Shown: positions 21,707 through 33,009, counted from the first letter of the stretch. The stretch is 64,000 bases of DNA from an uncultured bacterium (GCA_947063875.1 CAMSTY010000007.1:20585-84584), one strand, 5' to 3'. Notes: generated by a model not told the origin, from the letters alone. Made by a program: numbers and translations.

Positions 21707-23986
21707 ATGGTAAACGAACAAACGGGCAGAAAAATGAATATGAAGCTGGAAAATCCCGCGGATTTTACCAGTCCGGAGGAGTTATATCAGAAGTTGATTA
21801 TCACCATCCGGAAGTATCATCCGTCGGATGATATTTCGATGATTGAAAAAGCATACCGGATTGCCCGGGAGGCTCATATAGACCAGAAGCGCAAGTCCGG
21901 GGAACCTTACATTATCCATCCGCTTTGCGTGGCGATTATTCTGGCAGATCTGGAGATGGATAAGGAGACCATTGCTTCCGGACTGCTGCATGATGTGGTG
22001 GAAGATACCGTTATGACCCTGGATGACATGACCCGGGAGTTCGGCTCAGAGGTAGCTTTTCTGGTGGACGGCGTCACCAAGCTGACGCAGCTGTCCTGGG
22101 ATAAGGATAAGGTAGAGATCCAGGCGGAGAACCTGCGCAAGATGTTTCTGGCTATGGCCAGGGATATCCGGGTAATCATTATCAAGCTGGCGGACCGGCT
22201 TCACAATATGCGCACCGGACAGTTCTGGAAGCCGGAAAAGCAGAAGGAGAAGGCCAGGGAGACCCTGGAGATCTATGCGCCGATTGCGGATCGACTGGGT
22301 ATTTCCCGGATCAAGACCGAACTGGATGATCTGTCTCTGCGCTTTTTAAAGCCGGAGGTTTATACCGGACTGGTGGAAAAAGTGAATCTGCGCAAGGATG
22401 CCAGAGAACAGTTTGTTCAGGATATTGTGGATGAAGTGAAGAATCATATGGAGGAGGCGGATATCCGGGCCAGTGTGGACGGACGTGTGAAGCATTTCTT
22501 CAGCATTTATAAAAAGATGGTAAACCAGGATAAGACCATTGACCAGATCTATGATCTGTTTGCGGTGCGGATTCTGGTGGAGACGGTAAAAGACTGTTAT
22601 GCGGCCCTGGGGGTGATTCATGAACTTTATAAGCCCATACCGGGACGTTTCAAGGATTATATCGCCATGCCAAAACCCAATATGTACCAGTCTCTGCACA
22701 CTACCCTCATTGGCAGCACCGGCCAGCCTTTTGAGATTCAGATCCGGACTTATGAGATGCACCGGACGGCAGAGTACGGAATTGCCGCCCACTGGAAGTA
22801 TAAGGAGAGCGGCAGCGGCAAGATTGCGGCCGGCGATGAGGAAGCCAAGATGAGCTGGCTGCGCCAGATCCTGGAGTGGCAGCGGGACACGGATGATTCC
22901 CGGGAGTTTTTAAGTCTGGTAAAGGGAGACCTGGACTTGTTTTCCGACAGTGTGTACTGCTTTACCCCCTCGGGAGACGTGAAGAATCTGCCAAGCGGCT
23001 CCACCCCTATTGACTTTGCTTATGCCATTCACAGCGCTGTGGGCAATAAGATGGTGGGAGCCAGGGTCAACGGCAAGCTGGTGAACATTGATTATGTGAT
23101 TCAGAACGGCGACCAGATCGAGGTCATTACCTCCCAGAATTCCAAGGGGCCAAGCCGGGACTGGCTGACCTTGGTTAAGAGCACCCAGGCCAGGAATAAG
23201 ATCAATCAGTGGTTTAAAATGGAACTGAAGGAAGATAATATCCTCAAAGGGCGGGAGATGATCGACCGCTATTGCAAGACAAAGGGAATTGTATTTTCCG
23301 AGTTAAACAAACCGGAGTTTCAGGAAAAAGTTATGGCCCGGTATGCGTTTAAGGACTGGGATTCGGTGCTGGCGTCCATTGGGCACGGGGGTCTCAAAGA
23401 GGGGCAGGTCATCAACAAGATGATCGAGGAGCGGAATAAAAAGCTTAAGAACGAGGTTACCGATAAAAATATTCTGGATGGATTGAGCGATATCAATACA
23501 AAGGTGCCGGTATCGAAAAAGTCCAACGGGATTGTGGTAAAAGGGATTCATGATATAGCGGTGAGGTTTTCACGGTGCTGCAGCCCGGTGCCAGGAGATG
23601 AGATTGTAGGATTTGTCACTCGGGGGAGAGGGGTCTCCATTCATCGGACAGACTGTATCAATGTCATCAATCTGCCGGAAGATGAGAGGGTCAGGCTGAT
23701 TGACGCAGAATGGCAGCAGACAGAAGGCAGTGACGGCAGTAAGGAGAGGTATTCGACAGAGATTCAGATTTATGCCAATAACCGGATCGGAATATTTGTG
23801 GATATCTCCAAGGTATTTACAGAGAAACAGATTGATATCACTTCGATCAACGTGCGTACCAGCAAACAGGGAAAGGCGACCATCATTATGACCTTTGATA
23901 TTCATGGGAAGGATGAACTGAGTCGTTTGACAGATAAGATAAGACAGATAGAGGGAGTGCTGGATATTGAGCGGACTGCCGGATGA
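21707..23986 (+). CDS. relA: Bifunctional (p)ppGpp synthetase/hydrolase (RSH)
   Basis: HD domain (LLHDVVEDT), RelA/SpoT synthetase, TGS and ACT domains; start chosen at ATG 21707. Confidence 0.95.
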   Translation: MVNEQTGRKMNMKLENPADFTSPEELYQKLIITIRKYHPSDDISMIEKAYRIAREAHIDQKRKSGEPYIIHPLCVAIILADLEMDKETIASGLLHDVVEDTVMTLDDMTREFGSEVAFLVDGVTKLTQLSWDKDKVEIQAENLRKMFLAMARDIRVIIIKLADRLHNMRTGQFWKPEKQKEKARETLEIYAPIADRLGISRIKTELDDLSLRFLKPEVYTGLVEKVNLRKDAREQFVQDIVDEVKNHMEEADIRASVDGRVKHFFSIYKKMVNQDKTIDQIYDLFAVRILVETVKDCYAALGVIHELYKPIPGRFKDYIAMPKPNMYQSLHTTLIGSTGQPFEIQIRTYEMHRTAEYGIAAHWKYKESGSGKIAAGDEEAKMSWLRQILEWQRDTDDSREFLSLVKGDLDLFSDSVYCFTPSGDVKNLPSGSTPIDFAYAIHSAVGNKMVGARVNGKLVNIDYVIQNGDQIEVITSQNSKGPSRDWLTLVKSTQARNKINQWFKMELKEDNILKGREMIDRYCKTKGIVFSELNKPEFQEKVMARYAFKDWDSVLASIGHGGLKEGQVINKMIEERNKKLKNEVTDKNILDGLSDINTKVPVSKKSNGIVVKGIHDIAVRFSRCCSPVPGDEIVGFVTRGRGVSIHRTDCINVINLPEDERVRLIDAEWQQTEGSDGSKERYSTEIQIYANNRIGIFVDISKVFTEKQIDITSINVRTSKQGKATIIMTFDIHGKDELSRLTDKIRQIEGVLDIERTAG

Positions 23987-24059
23987 CGGCAAAGAAGCGC
24001 TGCCAGCGCTTTTCTCATGTCGGCGGATTTTGAAAAAAGATGGAAAGGGAGAGAAAGAG

Positions 24060-24707
24060 ATGAGTGATTTTCGGATTCAGACGTATGTCCTGGGAGGCGT
24101 CAGCACCAATTGTTATCTCATTTTTAACAAAAATACCAGAGAGGCAGTGGTGGCAGATCCGGCGGATAATGCGGCTTACGTGCTGAACAAATGCCGGGAG
24201 CTGGAAGTTACCCCTGTGGCGATTCTGCTGACTCATGGGCATTTTGACCATATCCTGGCAGTGAAAGATATCTGCAGGGCTTTTCCCTGCACGGTGTATG
24301 CGGGCCGGGAAGAGGAGCGGCTCTTGCAGGACCCCTCTTTGAACCTGAGCGGTTCGATAGGGACAGAGCAGACAGGAATCGAAGCGGATGTCCTGGTAAA
24401 AGATAATGATGTGATTTCGCTGATCGGGTTTGAGTGGAAGGTGCTGGAGACGCCGGGGCATACGGCGGGTTCCGTGTGCTATTATGTGGAATCGGAACGG
24501 GTGCTGATCAGCGGAGACACTTTGTTTGCGAATTCCCTGGGCCGGACAGATCTGCCTACCGGAGATGAAAGGGCGATCGTGCAGTCGATTACGGAAAAGC
24601 TTTTGACGCTTCCGGAGGACACCATGGTTTATCCGGGACACGGCGAAGTGACGACAATCCGTCATGAAAAGCAATATAATCCAGTGGCAATGTATCGGAG
24701 AAGGTAG
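24060..24707 (+). CDS. MBL-fold metal-dependent hydrolase (YcbL/GloB-like)
   Basis: LTHGHFDHILAV, GHTAGSVCYY, YPGHGEVTTIRHEK. Confidence 0.92.
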   Translation: MSDFRIQTYVLGGVSTNCYLIFNKNTREAVVADPADNAAYVLNKCRELEVTPVAILLTHGHFDHILAVKDICRAFPCTVYAGREEERLLQDPSLNLSGSIGTEQTGIEADVLVKDNDVISLIGFEWKVLETPGHTAGSVCYYVESERVLISGDTLFANSLGRTDLPTGDERAIVQSITEKLLTLPEDTMVYPGHGEVTTIRHEKQYNPVAMYRRR

Positions 24708-24822
24708 CGAAAGAAGATGGGGGGTTGCGTTTCCTGCCCGTTTGCAGAACTTGGAGCGTTTGCAGCAGGAAGCGTACACAGCGCGTAGGAAAAGTGGAAA
24801 CAGTACGGAAAGACAGGAAACC

Positions 24823-26316
24823 ATGGTTGGAATAATATTAAATGATAATTCATATGAGCAGGATATCAGGGAACTTTTGATGGCCTATTTCCCGGGAAGA
24901 TCATTTGTGCATGAGATGCTGCCGGGTTTGGAACTATGTCTGATTGGGGAGCTGGAGGAAAACCGCAGATGGTTTCGGATGCAGGTCGTGTTTTGGGGCG
25001 ATTATTCGCCCCTCGTATGGGGGACATCCCCGGCGGAACAGAGGGAGCTGGATCATTTTGACGAGCCGATTTTGGTGGATTATGACAATCGGACGGATAC
25101 GAAAAACAAGATTAAGAGACGGCTGTATGTGATTTTAAAGGCATTGACCGGAAAGAGGCTGCCATGGGGTTCCCTGACTGGCATCCGCCCTGCCAAGATT
25201 GCGCTGACTCTGCTGGGAGAGGGCATGGACGAGAGAGCCATCTGGGAGCATATGAAGGAGATGTATTTTGTCAGCGATGACAAGGCCAGGCTGTGTGTGG
25301 AGATTGCCCGGCGGGAAAAAGAACTGCTGTCTCGGCTGCCGGAAAAACAAGGGCAGGATGGTTACAGCCTCTATGTGGGGATTCCCTTCTGTCCCACTAC
25401 CTGTCTGTATTGTTCTTTTACTTCCTATCCGATAGAAAAGTGGGAATGCCGTGCTGACGAGTATCTGGATGCGCTGTTTCGGGAACTGGACTATGTGGCA
25501 GGCCAGGCAGGCCGCCATCCTTCCTGCGTCTATGTGGGGGGAGGGACACCAACCTCACTGTCGGCAGAGGGGTTGGAAAGACTGATGAAAAAGCTGACGG
25601 CTGCTTTTGACTGTGCAGGAGCCGTGGAGTTTACCGTGGAGGCGGGAAGGCCGGACAGTATCACAGAAGAAAAACTGGCGGTACTGAAAAAATATGGGGT
25701 CACGCGGATCTCCATCAATCCTCAGACTATGAATCAGAAGACGCTTGACCTGATTGGGCGAAGGCATACCGTGGAGGATGTAAAGGACCGTTTCCGGATG
25801 GCCCGGGGAATGGGATTTGATAATATCAATATGGATCTGATTGTGGGACTGCCGCAGGAAGAAGCCGCTGACGTACAAAGGACGATGGAGGAAGTGAAGG
25901 CATTGGGGCCGGACAGCCTGACCATCCACTCTCTGGCCATCAAGCGGGCGGCGCGGCTCAATACCATGCGGGAGGCTTATAAGGATTATAAGATTACAGG
26001 GACCCAGGAAATCATCGATATGGCTGCCCGTTATGCCAGGGAGATGGGGTTGGAACCCTATTATCTTTACCGGCAGAAGAATATGGCCGGGAATTTTGAA
26101 AACGTGGGATATGCAAAACCCGGGAAGGCCTGCATTTATAACATTCTGATTATGGAGGAACAGCAGACGATCATCGGCTGCGGAGCCGGGACGACTACCA
26201 AACGGGTGATTCCGGGTGAGAACCGGATTGAGCGGGCGGAGACCGTGAAAAATGTGGAACAGTATATGGAACGGGTGGATGAAATGATAGAAAGAAAGAA
26301 GAGCCTGCTGGGGTGA
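24823..26316 (+). CDS. hemZ: Coproporphyrinogen dehydrogenase-like radical SAM protein HemZ
   Basis: YVGIPFCPTTCLYCSFTSYPI (CxxxCxxC), N-terminal HemZ extension; start at ATG 24823. Confidence 0.9.
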   Translation: MVGIILNDNSYEQDIRELLMAYFPGRSFVHEMLPGLELCLIGELEENRRWFRMQVVFWGDYSPLVWGTSPAEQRELDHFDEPILVDYDNRTDTKNKIKRRLYVILKALTGKRLPWGSLTGIRPAKIALTLLGEGMDERAIWEHMKEMYFVSDDKARLCVEIARREKELLSRLPEKQGQDGYSLYVGIPFCPTTCLYCSFTSYPIEKWECRADEYLDALFRELDYVAGQAGRHPSCVYVGGGTPTSLSAEGLERLMKKLTAAFDCAGAVEFTVEAGRPDSITEEKLAVLKKYGVTRISINPQTMNQKTLDLIGRRHTVEDVKDRFRMARGMGFDNINMDLIVGLPQEEAADVQRTMEEVKALGPDSLTIHSLAIKRAARLNTMREAYKDYKITGTQEIIDMAARYAREMGLEPYYLYRQKNMAGNFENVGYAKPGKACIYNILIMEEQQTIIGCGAGTTTKRVIPGENRIERAETVKNVEQYMERVDEMIERKKSLLG

Positions 26317-26342
26317 GCGCAAAAGAAAAGGAGAATCCGGAT

Positions 26343-27488
26343 ATGAAAAGATGGAAGATGTCTGTAGCGGCAGGATTTATCGCGTCGGCCCTGCTGATCA
26401 GCGGCTATGGCCCGCATGAGGCGCCGGACAAGGAAGAAAAAAGTGTCGTGATCTCTCTGGCGGGAGACTGCTCTCTGGGGAACCTTTCGATTCATGGGTA
26501 TGCGGGGACTTTTCGGGAGATGTACGACAGCCAGGGACCAGGATACTTTTTTAAGAATGTCAAACCGATTTTTGAGGCGGACGATATGACGCTGGTGAAT
26601 TTTGAGGGGGTCCTGACCAACTCAGACAATCGGGTTCCCAAAGCCTTTAACATTAAAGGAAAGCCGGAGTATATCCAAATCCTGCCAGAGGCGGATATTG
26701 AGGCCGTGAGCTTTGGAAATAACCACCGGATTGATTATGGCGCTCAGGGAATTGCAGATACCATTGCCGCTTTTGCCAGCATTGGCCTTCCGTATGCATG
26801 TAATGAAACGGTGGGGATGTATGAAACGGAGGACGGGGTGAAGGTTGGCTTTGTCTCGGTCAGCGTTGTGGATAACGGCAGAGGAGTGGAACCATGGCTT
26901 CAGAGTGGTATTACACAGCTGAGAGAATCGGAGGCGGATGTGATTCTGGCATGCTGTCATTGGGGGCAGGAATCCGTCTATTACCCGGATGACTATCAGA
27001 AGGAACTGGGGCGTAAGTGCATTGACTGGGGAGCGGACCTGGTGGTCGGCTGCCATCCGCATGTGCTGCAGGGAGTGGAAGCTTATCAGGGAAAATATAT
27101 TCTCTACAGCCTTGGGAATTTTTGTTTTGGCGCAAACCGGAATCCCAGCGATAAGGATACTATGATTGCTCAGGTGAAATTTACTCTGGATGAGAAAAAT
27201 ATAGTGGGAACGGATCTGACGCTGATTCCCTGTACGATCAGTTCCGTGATGCATCGGAACGATTATTGCCCTACGCCTGCAGAGGGGGAAAAGAAGGCAG
27301 ACATGATCCGCAAGCTGAATGCTTACAGCGCCGGGATGGGAGTTGTGATCGGCGAGGATGGCAGGGTGAATGTCCCCATGGAGGAGACGGCCGCAAAGGA
27401 GGACGACGAGGAAGAGGCAACAGAGTCCGCCGATGATGCCGGCACAGAACTTGTGACGAGTCCGGTGATTACTGTGGGAGAAAAATAA
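26343..27488 (+). CDS. CapA/PgsA-like polyglutamate synthesis-related exported protein
   Basis: Signal peptide; SLAGDCSLGN, NFEGVLT, SFGNNHRIDYG, GCHPHVLQGVE. Confidence 0.88.
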   Translation: MKRWKMSVAAGFIASALLISGYGPHEAPDKEEKSVVISLAGDCSLGNLSIHGYAGTFREMYDSQGPGYFFKNVKPIFEADDMTLVNFEGVLTNSDNRVPKAFNIKGKPEYIQILPEADIEAVSFGNNHRIDYGAQGIADTIAAFASIGLPYACNETVGMYETEDGVKVGFVSVSVVDNGRGVEPWLQSGITQLRESEADVILACCHWGQESVYYPDDYQKELGRKCIDWGADLVVGCHPHVLQGVEAYQGKYILYSLGNFCFGANRNPSDKDTMIAQVKFTLDEKNIVGTDLTLIPCTISSVMHRNDYCPTPAEGEKKADMIRKLNAYSAGMGVVIGEDGRVNVPMEETAAKEDDEEEATESADDAGTELVTSPVITVGEK

Positions 27489-27503
27489 AAAGATAGAAAA
27501 TCG

Positions 27504-27532
27504 TTGCCAATTATTGCCGGTGATAGTATAAT
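27504..27532 (+). promoter_or_regulatory. Sigma-A-like promoter for hisS
   Basis: TTGCCA - 17 bp - TATAAT. Confidence 0.7.
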
Positions 27533-27573
27533 CGTAGGAATAAAACGGCAACGTAGAAGACGGAGAGTGGATT

Positions 27574-28836
27574 ATGGCGCTGAAAAAAAAGCCGGTAACC
27601 GGCATGAGAGATATTCTGCCTGCGGAGATGCAGGTGAGGGAATATGTGATGAACCAGATCCGGGAGACCTACCGGGGATTTGGATTTACCCAGATTGAGA
27701 CCCCCTGTGTGGAGCATATCGGAAACCTGACCAGCAAACAGGGCGGGGATAATGAAAAATTGATTTTTAAGATCCTCAAGAGGGGCGAGAAACTGAAACT
27801 GGAGACGGCAGAAAGCGAGAGTGATTTGGCGGAAGAAGGATTGCGCTATGATCTGACGCTTCCCCTGGCCCGCTATTATTCCAACAACGAGGCTCAGCTT
27901 CCCTCTCCTTTTAAGGCGTTACAGATGGGCAGTGTGTGGAGGGCGGACAGGCCGCAGAAAGGAAGATTCCGTCAGTTTACCCAGTGTGATATCGATATTC
28001 TGGGAGACGCCAGTTCCATGGCGGAGATTGAACTGATTCTGGCAACTGCCACGGCACTGGGACGGATATGCCCGCAGAATGCATTTACGGTGCGGATTAA
28101 TGACCGGGAAATTTTGAGAGGGATGGCATTGTACTGCGGGTTTGCACAGGATTCTCTGGATCAGGTGTTCATTATCCTGGATAAGATGGATAAGATCGGC
28201 ATGGAGGGCGTGGAGTCGGAACTTCTGGAAGCCGGACACAGCGCAGAGAGCGTCGCGCAATATACAAAACTGCTTGCCGAAGTGGGGCATGATGCCGCCG
28301 GCGTACGGAAACTGGGAGAGGTTTTGGCAGGTGTGCTTCCAAAGGAAGTAAGCGACGGCCTGGCCTATATCATGGAGACCGTAGGCGATGTGGCGGAAAC
28401 CGAGTTTTCTCTTTCTTTTGACCCGACGCTGGTGCGGGGGATGTCTTATTATACCGGTACGATTTTTGAAGTTTCCATGGAAGGATTTGGAGGCTCGGTG
28501 GCCGGCGGCGGAAGATATGACAAGATGATTGGAAAGTTTACCGGCAAGGATGCTCCGGCATGCGGTTTTTCGATCGGTTTTGAACGGATTATTACCATAC
28601 TGATGGATCAGGGAGGCAAGGTGCCGGGAGAGCGGCAAAAGAAAGCCTATCTGGTGGAAAAGGGCATGGATGCCGCCCGTTTTCATGAGATCTTAAAGCA
28701 GGCCATGGCGGAACGCAGACAGGGGGCGCAGGTGCTGGTTTCTGTGATGAACAAGAACAAGAAGTTCCAGAAAGAGCAGCTGGGGAAAGAAGGATATACA
28801 GAGTTTGCGGAGTTTTACCGGGAAGCGCTCAAATAA
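27574..28836 (+). CDS. hisS: Histidyl-tRNA synthetase
   Basis: GMRDILPAEM, class II aaRS motifs, ARYYSNNEAQLPSPFKALQMGSVWRADRPQKGRFRQFTQCDID. Confidence 0.96.
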   Translation: MALKKKPVTGMRDILPAEMQVREYVMNQIRETYRGFGFTQIETPCVEHIGNLTSKQGGDNEKLIFKILKRGEKLKLETAESESDLAEEGLRYDLTLPLARYYSNNEAQLPSPFKALQMGSVWRADRPQKGRFRQFTQCDIDILGDASSMAEIELILATATALGRICPQNAFTVRINDREILRGMALYCGFAQDSLDQVFIILDKMDKIGMEGVESELLEAGHSAESVAQYTKLLAEVGHDAAGVRKLGEVLAGVLPKEVSDGLAYIMETVGDVAETEFSLSFDPTLVRGMSYYTGTIFEVSMEGFGGSVAGGGRYDKMIGKFTGKDAPACGFSIGFERIITILMDQGGKVPGERQKKAYLVEKGMDAARFHEILKQAMAERRQGAQVLVSVMNKNKKFQKEQLGKEGYTEFAEFYREALK

Positions 28837-28897
28837 TTTGCAGCCGGATGCTTTGAAAAGACAGAATATGGCAGATATCAGGAAAGAGGAGAACGTT

Positions 28898-30697
28898 ATG
28901 TCAGAATCTATGCAGGGACTGAGACGGTCCCACAGATGTACGGAAGTAAGTGCGGCTCAGATTGGAACAGATGTCACGGTTATGGGCTGGGTGCAGAAAA
29001 GCAGAAATAAAGGCGGAATCATTTTTGTGGATTTGCGGGACCGGTCGGGAATCCTGCAGATTATTTTTGAGGAGAGTGACTGCGGCCCGGAGAATTTTGC
29101 GAAGGCAGAGAAGCTGCGCAGCGAGTTCGTCATTGCTGTTACAGGCAGGGTGGAAACCCGTTCCGGAGGCGAGAACAAAAACCTTGCCACAGGCGCCATT
29201 GAGGTACGGGCGGAGAGTTTGAGGATACTTTCCGAGTCGGAGACTCCGCCGTTTCCGATCGAGGAAAATTCCAAAACCAAGGAGGAATTGCGTCTGAAAT
29301 ACCGTTATCTGGACCTGCGCAGACCGGATATTCAGCGCAATATGATGCTGAGAAGCAACATCGCTGTTTTGACCAGGCAGTTTCTGGCTGAGGAGGGTTT
29401 TCTGGAGATTGAGACCCCTACCCTGATCAAAAGCACACCGGAGGGCGCAAGGGATTATCTGGTACCCAGCCGGGTTCATCCAGGCAGCTTTTATGCGCTG
29501 CCGCAGTCACCGCAGATATTCAAGCAGCTTCTGATGTGTTCCGGCTATGACCGTTATTTTCAGCTGGCAAGATGCTACCGGGATGAGGACCTGCGGGCAG
29601 ACCGTCAGCCGGAGTTCACGCAGATCGATATGGAGTTATCTTTTGTGGATGTGGATGACGTGCTGGATGTCAATGAACGCCTGATGGCAAAGCTTTTTAA
29701 GGAGTTGCTGAATGTGGATATTCCGCAGCCGATTCCGCGGATGACGTGGCGGGAGGCTATGGACCGGTATGGCTCGGATAAGCCGGATCTGCGTTTTGGA
29801 ATGGAACTGAAAAATGTGTCGGATGTTGTGCGCGACTGTGAGTTTGTTGTCTTTAAAGGGGCGCTGGAGGCCGGGGGGACGGTTCGCGGCATCAATGCCA
29901 AAGGGCAGGGCGCCATGCCCAGAAAGAAGATCGATGCCCTGGTGGAATTTGCCAAAGGCTTTGGGGCGAAGGGACTGGCTTATGTGGCGATTCAGCCGGA
30001 CAGGACGAGAAAATCTTCTTTTGCCAAGTTCATGCGTGATGAAGAGATGGAAAAGCTGGTGTCAGCCATGGAGGGAGAGGCAGGAGATCTTTTGCTGTTT
30101 GCCGCCGACCAGAATAAGGTGGTCTGGGATGTACTGGGCAATCTTCGCCTGGAACTGGCCAGACAGTTGGATTTGCTCAAAAAGGATGATTTTAAGTTCT
30201 TGTGGGTGACGGAATTCCCGCTTCTGGAGTATTCTCAGGAGCAGGAGAGGTTCGTCGCCATGCATCATCCCTTTACCATGCCTATGGAAGAAGACTGGCA
30301 TCTGATTGACAGCGATCCCGGCGCTGTCCGTGCAAAGGCCTACGATATCGTCCTCAACGGCACGGAATTGGGCGGAGGTTCGGTCAGAATTCATCAGAAT
30401 GATATTCAGAGTAAGATGTTTGAAGTTCTGGGCTTTACGCCGGAACAGGCGCAGGAACAGTTCGGATTTTTGCTGACAGCATTCCAATATGGAGTGCCGC
30501 CTCATGCAGGTCTTGCATATGGCCTGGACCGGGTGGCAATGCTGATGGGCGGCTGTGACAGCATCCGTGACGTGATTGCATTCCCGAAGGTAAAGGATGC
30601 CTCCTGCCTGATGTGTGAAGCGCCGTCTCCGGTAGATATTAAGCAGTTGGAGGAATTGAGGATCGAGGTCAGTGAGGAGACTCCTGCCAAAGCGTAA
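28898..30697 (+). CDS. aspS: Aspartyl-tRNA synthetase
   Basis: [66 protein letters not shown]. Confidence 0.97.
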   Translation: MSESMQGLRRSHRCTEVSAAQIGTDVTVMGWVQKSRNKGGIIFVDLRDRSGILQIIFEESDCGPENFAKAEKLRSEFVIAVTGRVETRSGGENKNLATGAIEVRAESLRILSESETPPFPIEENSKTKEELRLKYRYLDLRRPDIQRNMMLRSNIAVLTRQFLAEEGFLEIETPTLIKSTPEGARDYLVPSRVHPGSFYALPQSPQIFKQLLMCSGYDRYFQLARCYRDEDLRADRQPEFTQIDMELSFVDVDDVLDVNERLMAKLFKELLNVDIPQPIPRMTWREAMDRYGSDKPDLRFGMELKNVSDVVRDCEFVVFKGALEAGGTVRGINAKGQGAMPRKKIDALVEFAKGFGAKGLAYVAIQPDRTRKSSFAKFMRDEEMEKLVSAMEGEAGDLLLFAADQNKVVWDVLGNLRLELARQLDLLKKDDFKFLWVTEFPLLEYSQEQERFVAMHHPFTMPMEEDWHLIDSDPGAVRAKAYDIVLNGTELGGGSVRIHQNDIQSKMFEVLGFTPEQAQEQFGFLLTAFQYGVPPHAGLAYGLDRVAMLMGGCDSIRDVIAFPKVKDASCLMCEAPSPVDIKQLEELRIEVSEETPAKA

Positions 30698-30721
30698 GCT
30701 AAAACTAAAAAGCAGAATATG

Positions 30722-30770
30722 AAAAATCCGACACAATACGCCGATGGCGTGCTGTGCCGGATTTTTATTT
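30722..30770 (+). terminator. Intrinsic terminator after aspS
   Basis: AAAAATCCG...CGGATTTTTAT. Confidence 0.7.
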
Positions 30771-31002
30771 GAAAAGGATAGGTCCATAAAAGGGAGGAGC
30801 CGACAGCTACTGCGATAGCTGCCGGCGATTATGAAAAAAATTTATCTGAATGTCGATATTAGTAATGGTATTGCTTTGTTTGATGATATTAGTATACGAA
30901 GGAGATGTGAAGGAAGTTTAGCTGAAATATAGAATAACTGTGAACAATTGTAAACAAAAAATGAACGGAACCTCTATTTCCTGATTTTGCTTCCGAATCC
31001 GG

Positions 31003-31031
31003 TTGTCACACCGGGAAAAATATACTATGAT
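31003..31031 (+). promoter_or_regulatory. Sigma-A-like promoter for the ROK regulator
   Basis: TTGTCA - 17 bp - TATGAT. Confidence 0.65.
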
Positions 31032-31035
31032 AGCT

Positions 31036-31055
31036 TTTATAAAATATTTTATAAA
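31036..31055 (+). promoter_or_regulatory. Candidate operator, perfect 20-bp palindrome TTTATAAAATATTTTATAAA
   Basis: Perfect palindrome at the predicted transcription start of the ROK gene. Confidence 0.6.
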
Positions 31056-31066
31056 GGTGATTGAGT

Positions 31067-32188
31067 ATGAAAAAAGAACAAAAGGAAGAACGGCGAGAGA
31101 CGAAAAGGGCCAATCAGGCGCGTATCGCACAGATGATTTTGGAAGCAGGGGCGATATCCAAGAATGAACTGGCAGAAAGGCTGGGATTCAGCATGCCAAC
31201 CGTGCTGCAGCACGTCAAGGGACTTGTTGAATCCGGGTATGTTACAGAGAGTGGGGAATATGGCTCCACAGGAGGGAGAAAGGCGAAACTTTTGTCCGTG
31301 GTGGGGGATATGGGGTTTGCGGCCGGTATGGATATTACGGAAAACCATATCTCCTATGTGCTGGTGGATCTGCAGAGAGAACTGATCAAAAGGGCAAAAA
31401 TCCGTCTCCCCTTTAGTCAAAGTTTTTCTTACTATGAAGCAATGGGAAACTGGCTGCAGGTTTTCCTGGAACAGGCAGGAGTAGAGCGGGGGAAGATTTT
31501 GGGAATCGGCATATCTTTACCGGGAATCGTCGATTCCAGGGAAAAACTGCTGGTGCATTCTCATGTGCTGCATGCGGAAAATATGAGTTTTAAAAGATTT
31601 GAGGGGCTGGTCGGCTATCCCTGCGAGGCGGACAGCGACGCCGGAGGGGCCGCCTATGCAGAATTGGCAGGCGAGGAAAAAGATGCGGTTTATCTGTCCT
31701 TAAATGATACGGTGGGCGGCGCATTATATTTAAATCAGAAATGGTATACAGGTTCGGATTCCCAAAGCGCCAGGTTTGGCCATATGGTAATTGAAAAAAA
31801 CGGGAGGCCCTGTTATTGCAGAGGAAAAGGATGCCTGGATGCCTACTGTTCCGCGAGGGCCCTGCGGGGAGAGGATAAAAATCTGGAGGAATTCTTTGAG
31901 AAAGTGCGGGCGCGGGAGACGGGATATCGCCGGCGTCTTGAGGAATATCTGGACTCTCTGGCGCTGGCAGTTGCGCAGCTGCATATCTTGTTCGGATGTG
32001 ATATCGTTCTGGGCGGCCAGGCGGCAGGATATCTGAGGGATTTTCAAAGGGAACTGGACCGGCGGGTGGCGGAGTATGACCGATTGGATTCAGATACCTC
32101 ATTTTTCAGGATTGGCAAATGCGGTGCGGAGGCATCGGCGTATGGCATGGCGATCCGGTTTGTGAACCGTTTTTTCAAAGAACTGTGA
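31067..32188 (+). CDS. ROK-family transcriptional regulator (NagC/XylR type)
   Basis: N-terminal HTH (ISKNELAERLGFSMPTVLQHVKGL) plus ROK domain with CYCRGKGCLDAYCS zinc motif. Confidence 0.92.
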   Translation: MKKEQKEERRETKRANQARIAQMILEAGAISKNELAERLGFSMPTVLQHVKGLVESGYVTESGEYGSTGGRKAKLLSVVGDMGFAAGMDITENHISYVLVDLQRELIKRAKIRLPFSQSFSYYEAMGNWLQVFLEQAGVERGKILGIGISLPGIVDSREKLLVHSHVLHAENMSFKRFEGLVGYPCEADSDAGGAAYAELAGEEKDAVYLSLNDTVGGALYLNQKWYTGSDSQSARFGHMVIEKNGRPCYCRGKGCLDAYCSARALRGEDKNLEEFFEKVRARETGYRRRLEEYLDSLALAVAQLHILFGCDIVLGGQAAGYLRDFQRELDRRVAEYDRLDSDTSFFRIGKCGAEASAYGMAIRFVNRFFKEL

Positions 32189-32331
32189 AATCTCTGTGAA
32201 GTGATGGAAAACCAGTGCTTTATCTGTTAGAATACAAGAAAAGACAGGCAAAAAGAAAAAGGAACACAGACAGCCGCAGACGGCGCAAAAGCAGATAGAG
32301 ACGGAAACCGTGGAAGGAGAGATGGCAAATT

Positions 32332-33009
32332 ATGGAAACATTGAAAGTGCTGGTAGTGGATGATGAAGCAAGAATGCGGAAACTGGTTCGGGATTTTCTG
32401 ACAGTCAAGGGATTTCAGGTGATGGAGGTCGGGGACGGAGAGCAGGCAGTTGAGATGTTCTTTGCCCAGAAGGATATTGCTCTTATTATCCTGGATGTAA
32501 TGATGCCGAAGATGGATGGCTGGGAGGTGTGCCGTGCGATCCGGCAATATTCCCAGGTGCCGATTATCATGCTGACGGCGCGGAGCGAAGAGAGGGATGA
32601 ATTGCAGGGTTTCAAGCTGGGAGTCGATGAGTATATCTCCAAGCCTTTCAGTCCCAAAATTCTTGTGGCCCGGGTGGAGGCAATCCTGCGGCGAAGCAGG
32701 AGCAATACGGAAGACGTGGCAGAAGCAGGCGGCATCCGGATAGATAAGGCGGCGCATCAGGTAACGGTCGACGATCAGGTGATTGATCTAAGCTACAAAG
32801 AGTTTGAACTGCTGGCATACTTTATGGAGAATCAGGGACTGGCATTGTCCCGGGAGAAGATTCTCAACAATGTATGGAATTATGATTATTTCGGAGACGC
32901 CAGAACGATTGACACTCATGTGAAAAAGCTGCGCAGCAAAATCGGGGCGAAGGGGGATTATATTAAGACGATCTGGGGTATGGGGTATAAATTTGAGGTG
33001 AACGGTTGA
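32332..33009 (+). CDS. OmpR/PhoB-family response regulator
   Basis: VLVVDDEARMRKL, receiver plus winged helix; ends TIWGMGYKFEVNG. Confidence 0.95.
   Translation: METLKVLVVDDEARMRKLVRDFLTVKGFQVMEVGDGEQAVEMFFAQKDIALIILDVMMPKMDGWEVCRAIRQYSQVPIIMLTARSEERDELQGFKLGVDEYISKPFSPKILVARVEAILRRSRSNTEDVAEAGGIRIDKAAHQVTVDDQVIDLSYKEFELLAYFMENQGLALSREKILNNVWNYDYFGDARTIDTHVKKLRSKIGAKGDYIKTIWGMGYKFEVNG

Noticed and set aside
30831-30932. 34-aa ORF MKKIYLNVDISNGIALFDDISIRRRCEGSLAEI
   Set aside because: No convincing SD and no promoter; not distinguishable from chance in an AT-rich intergenic region.
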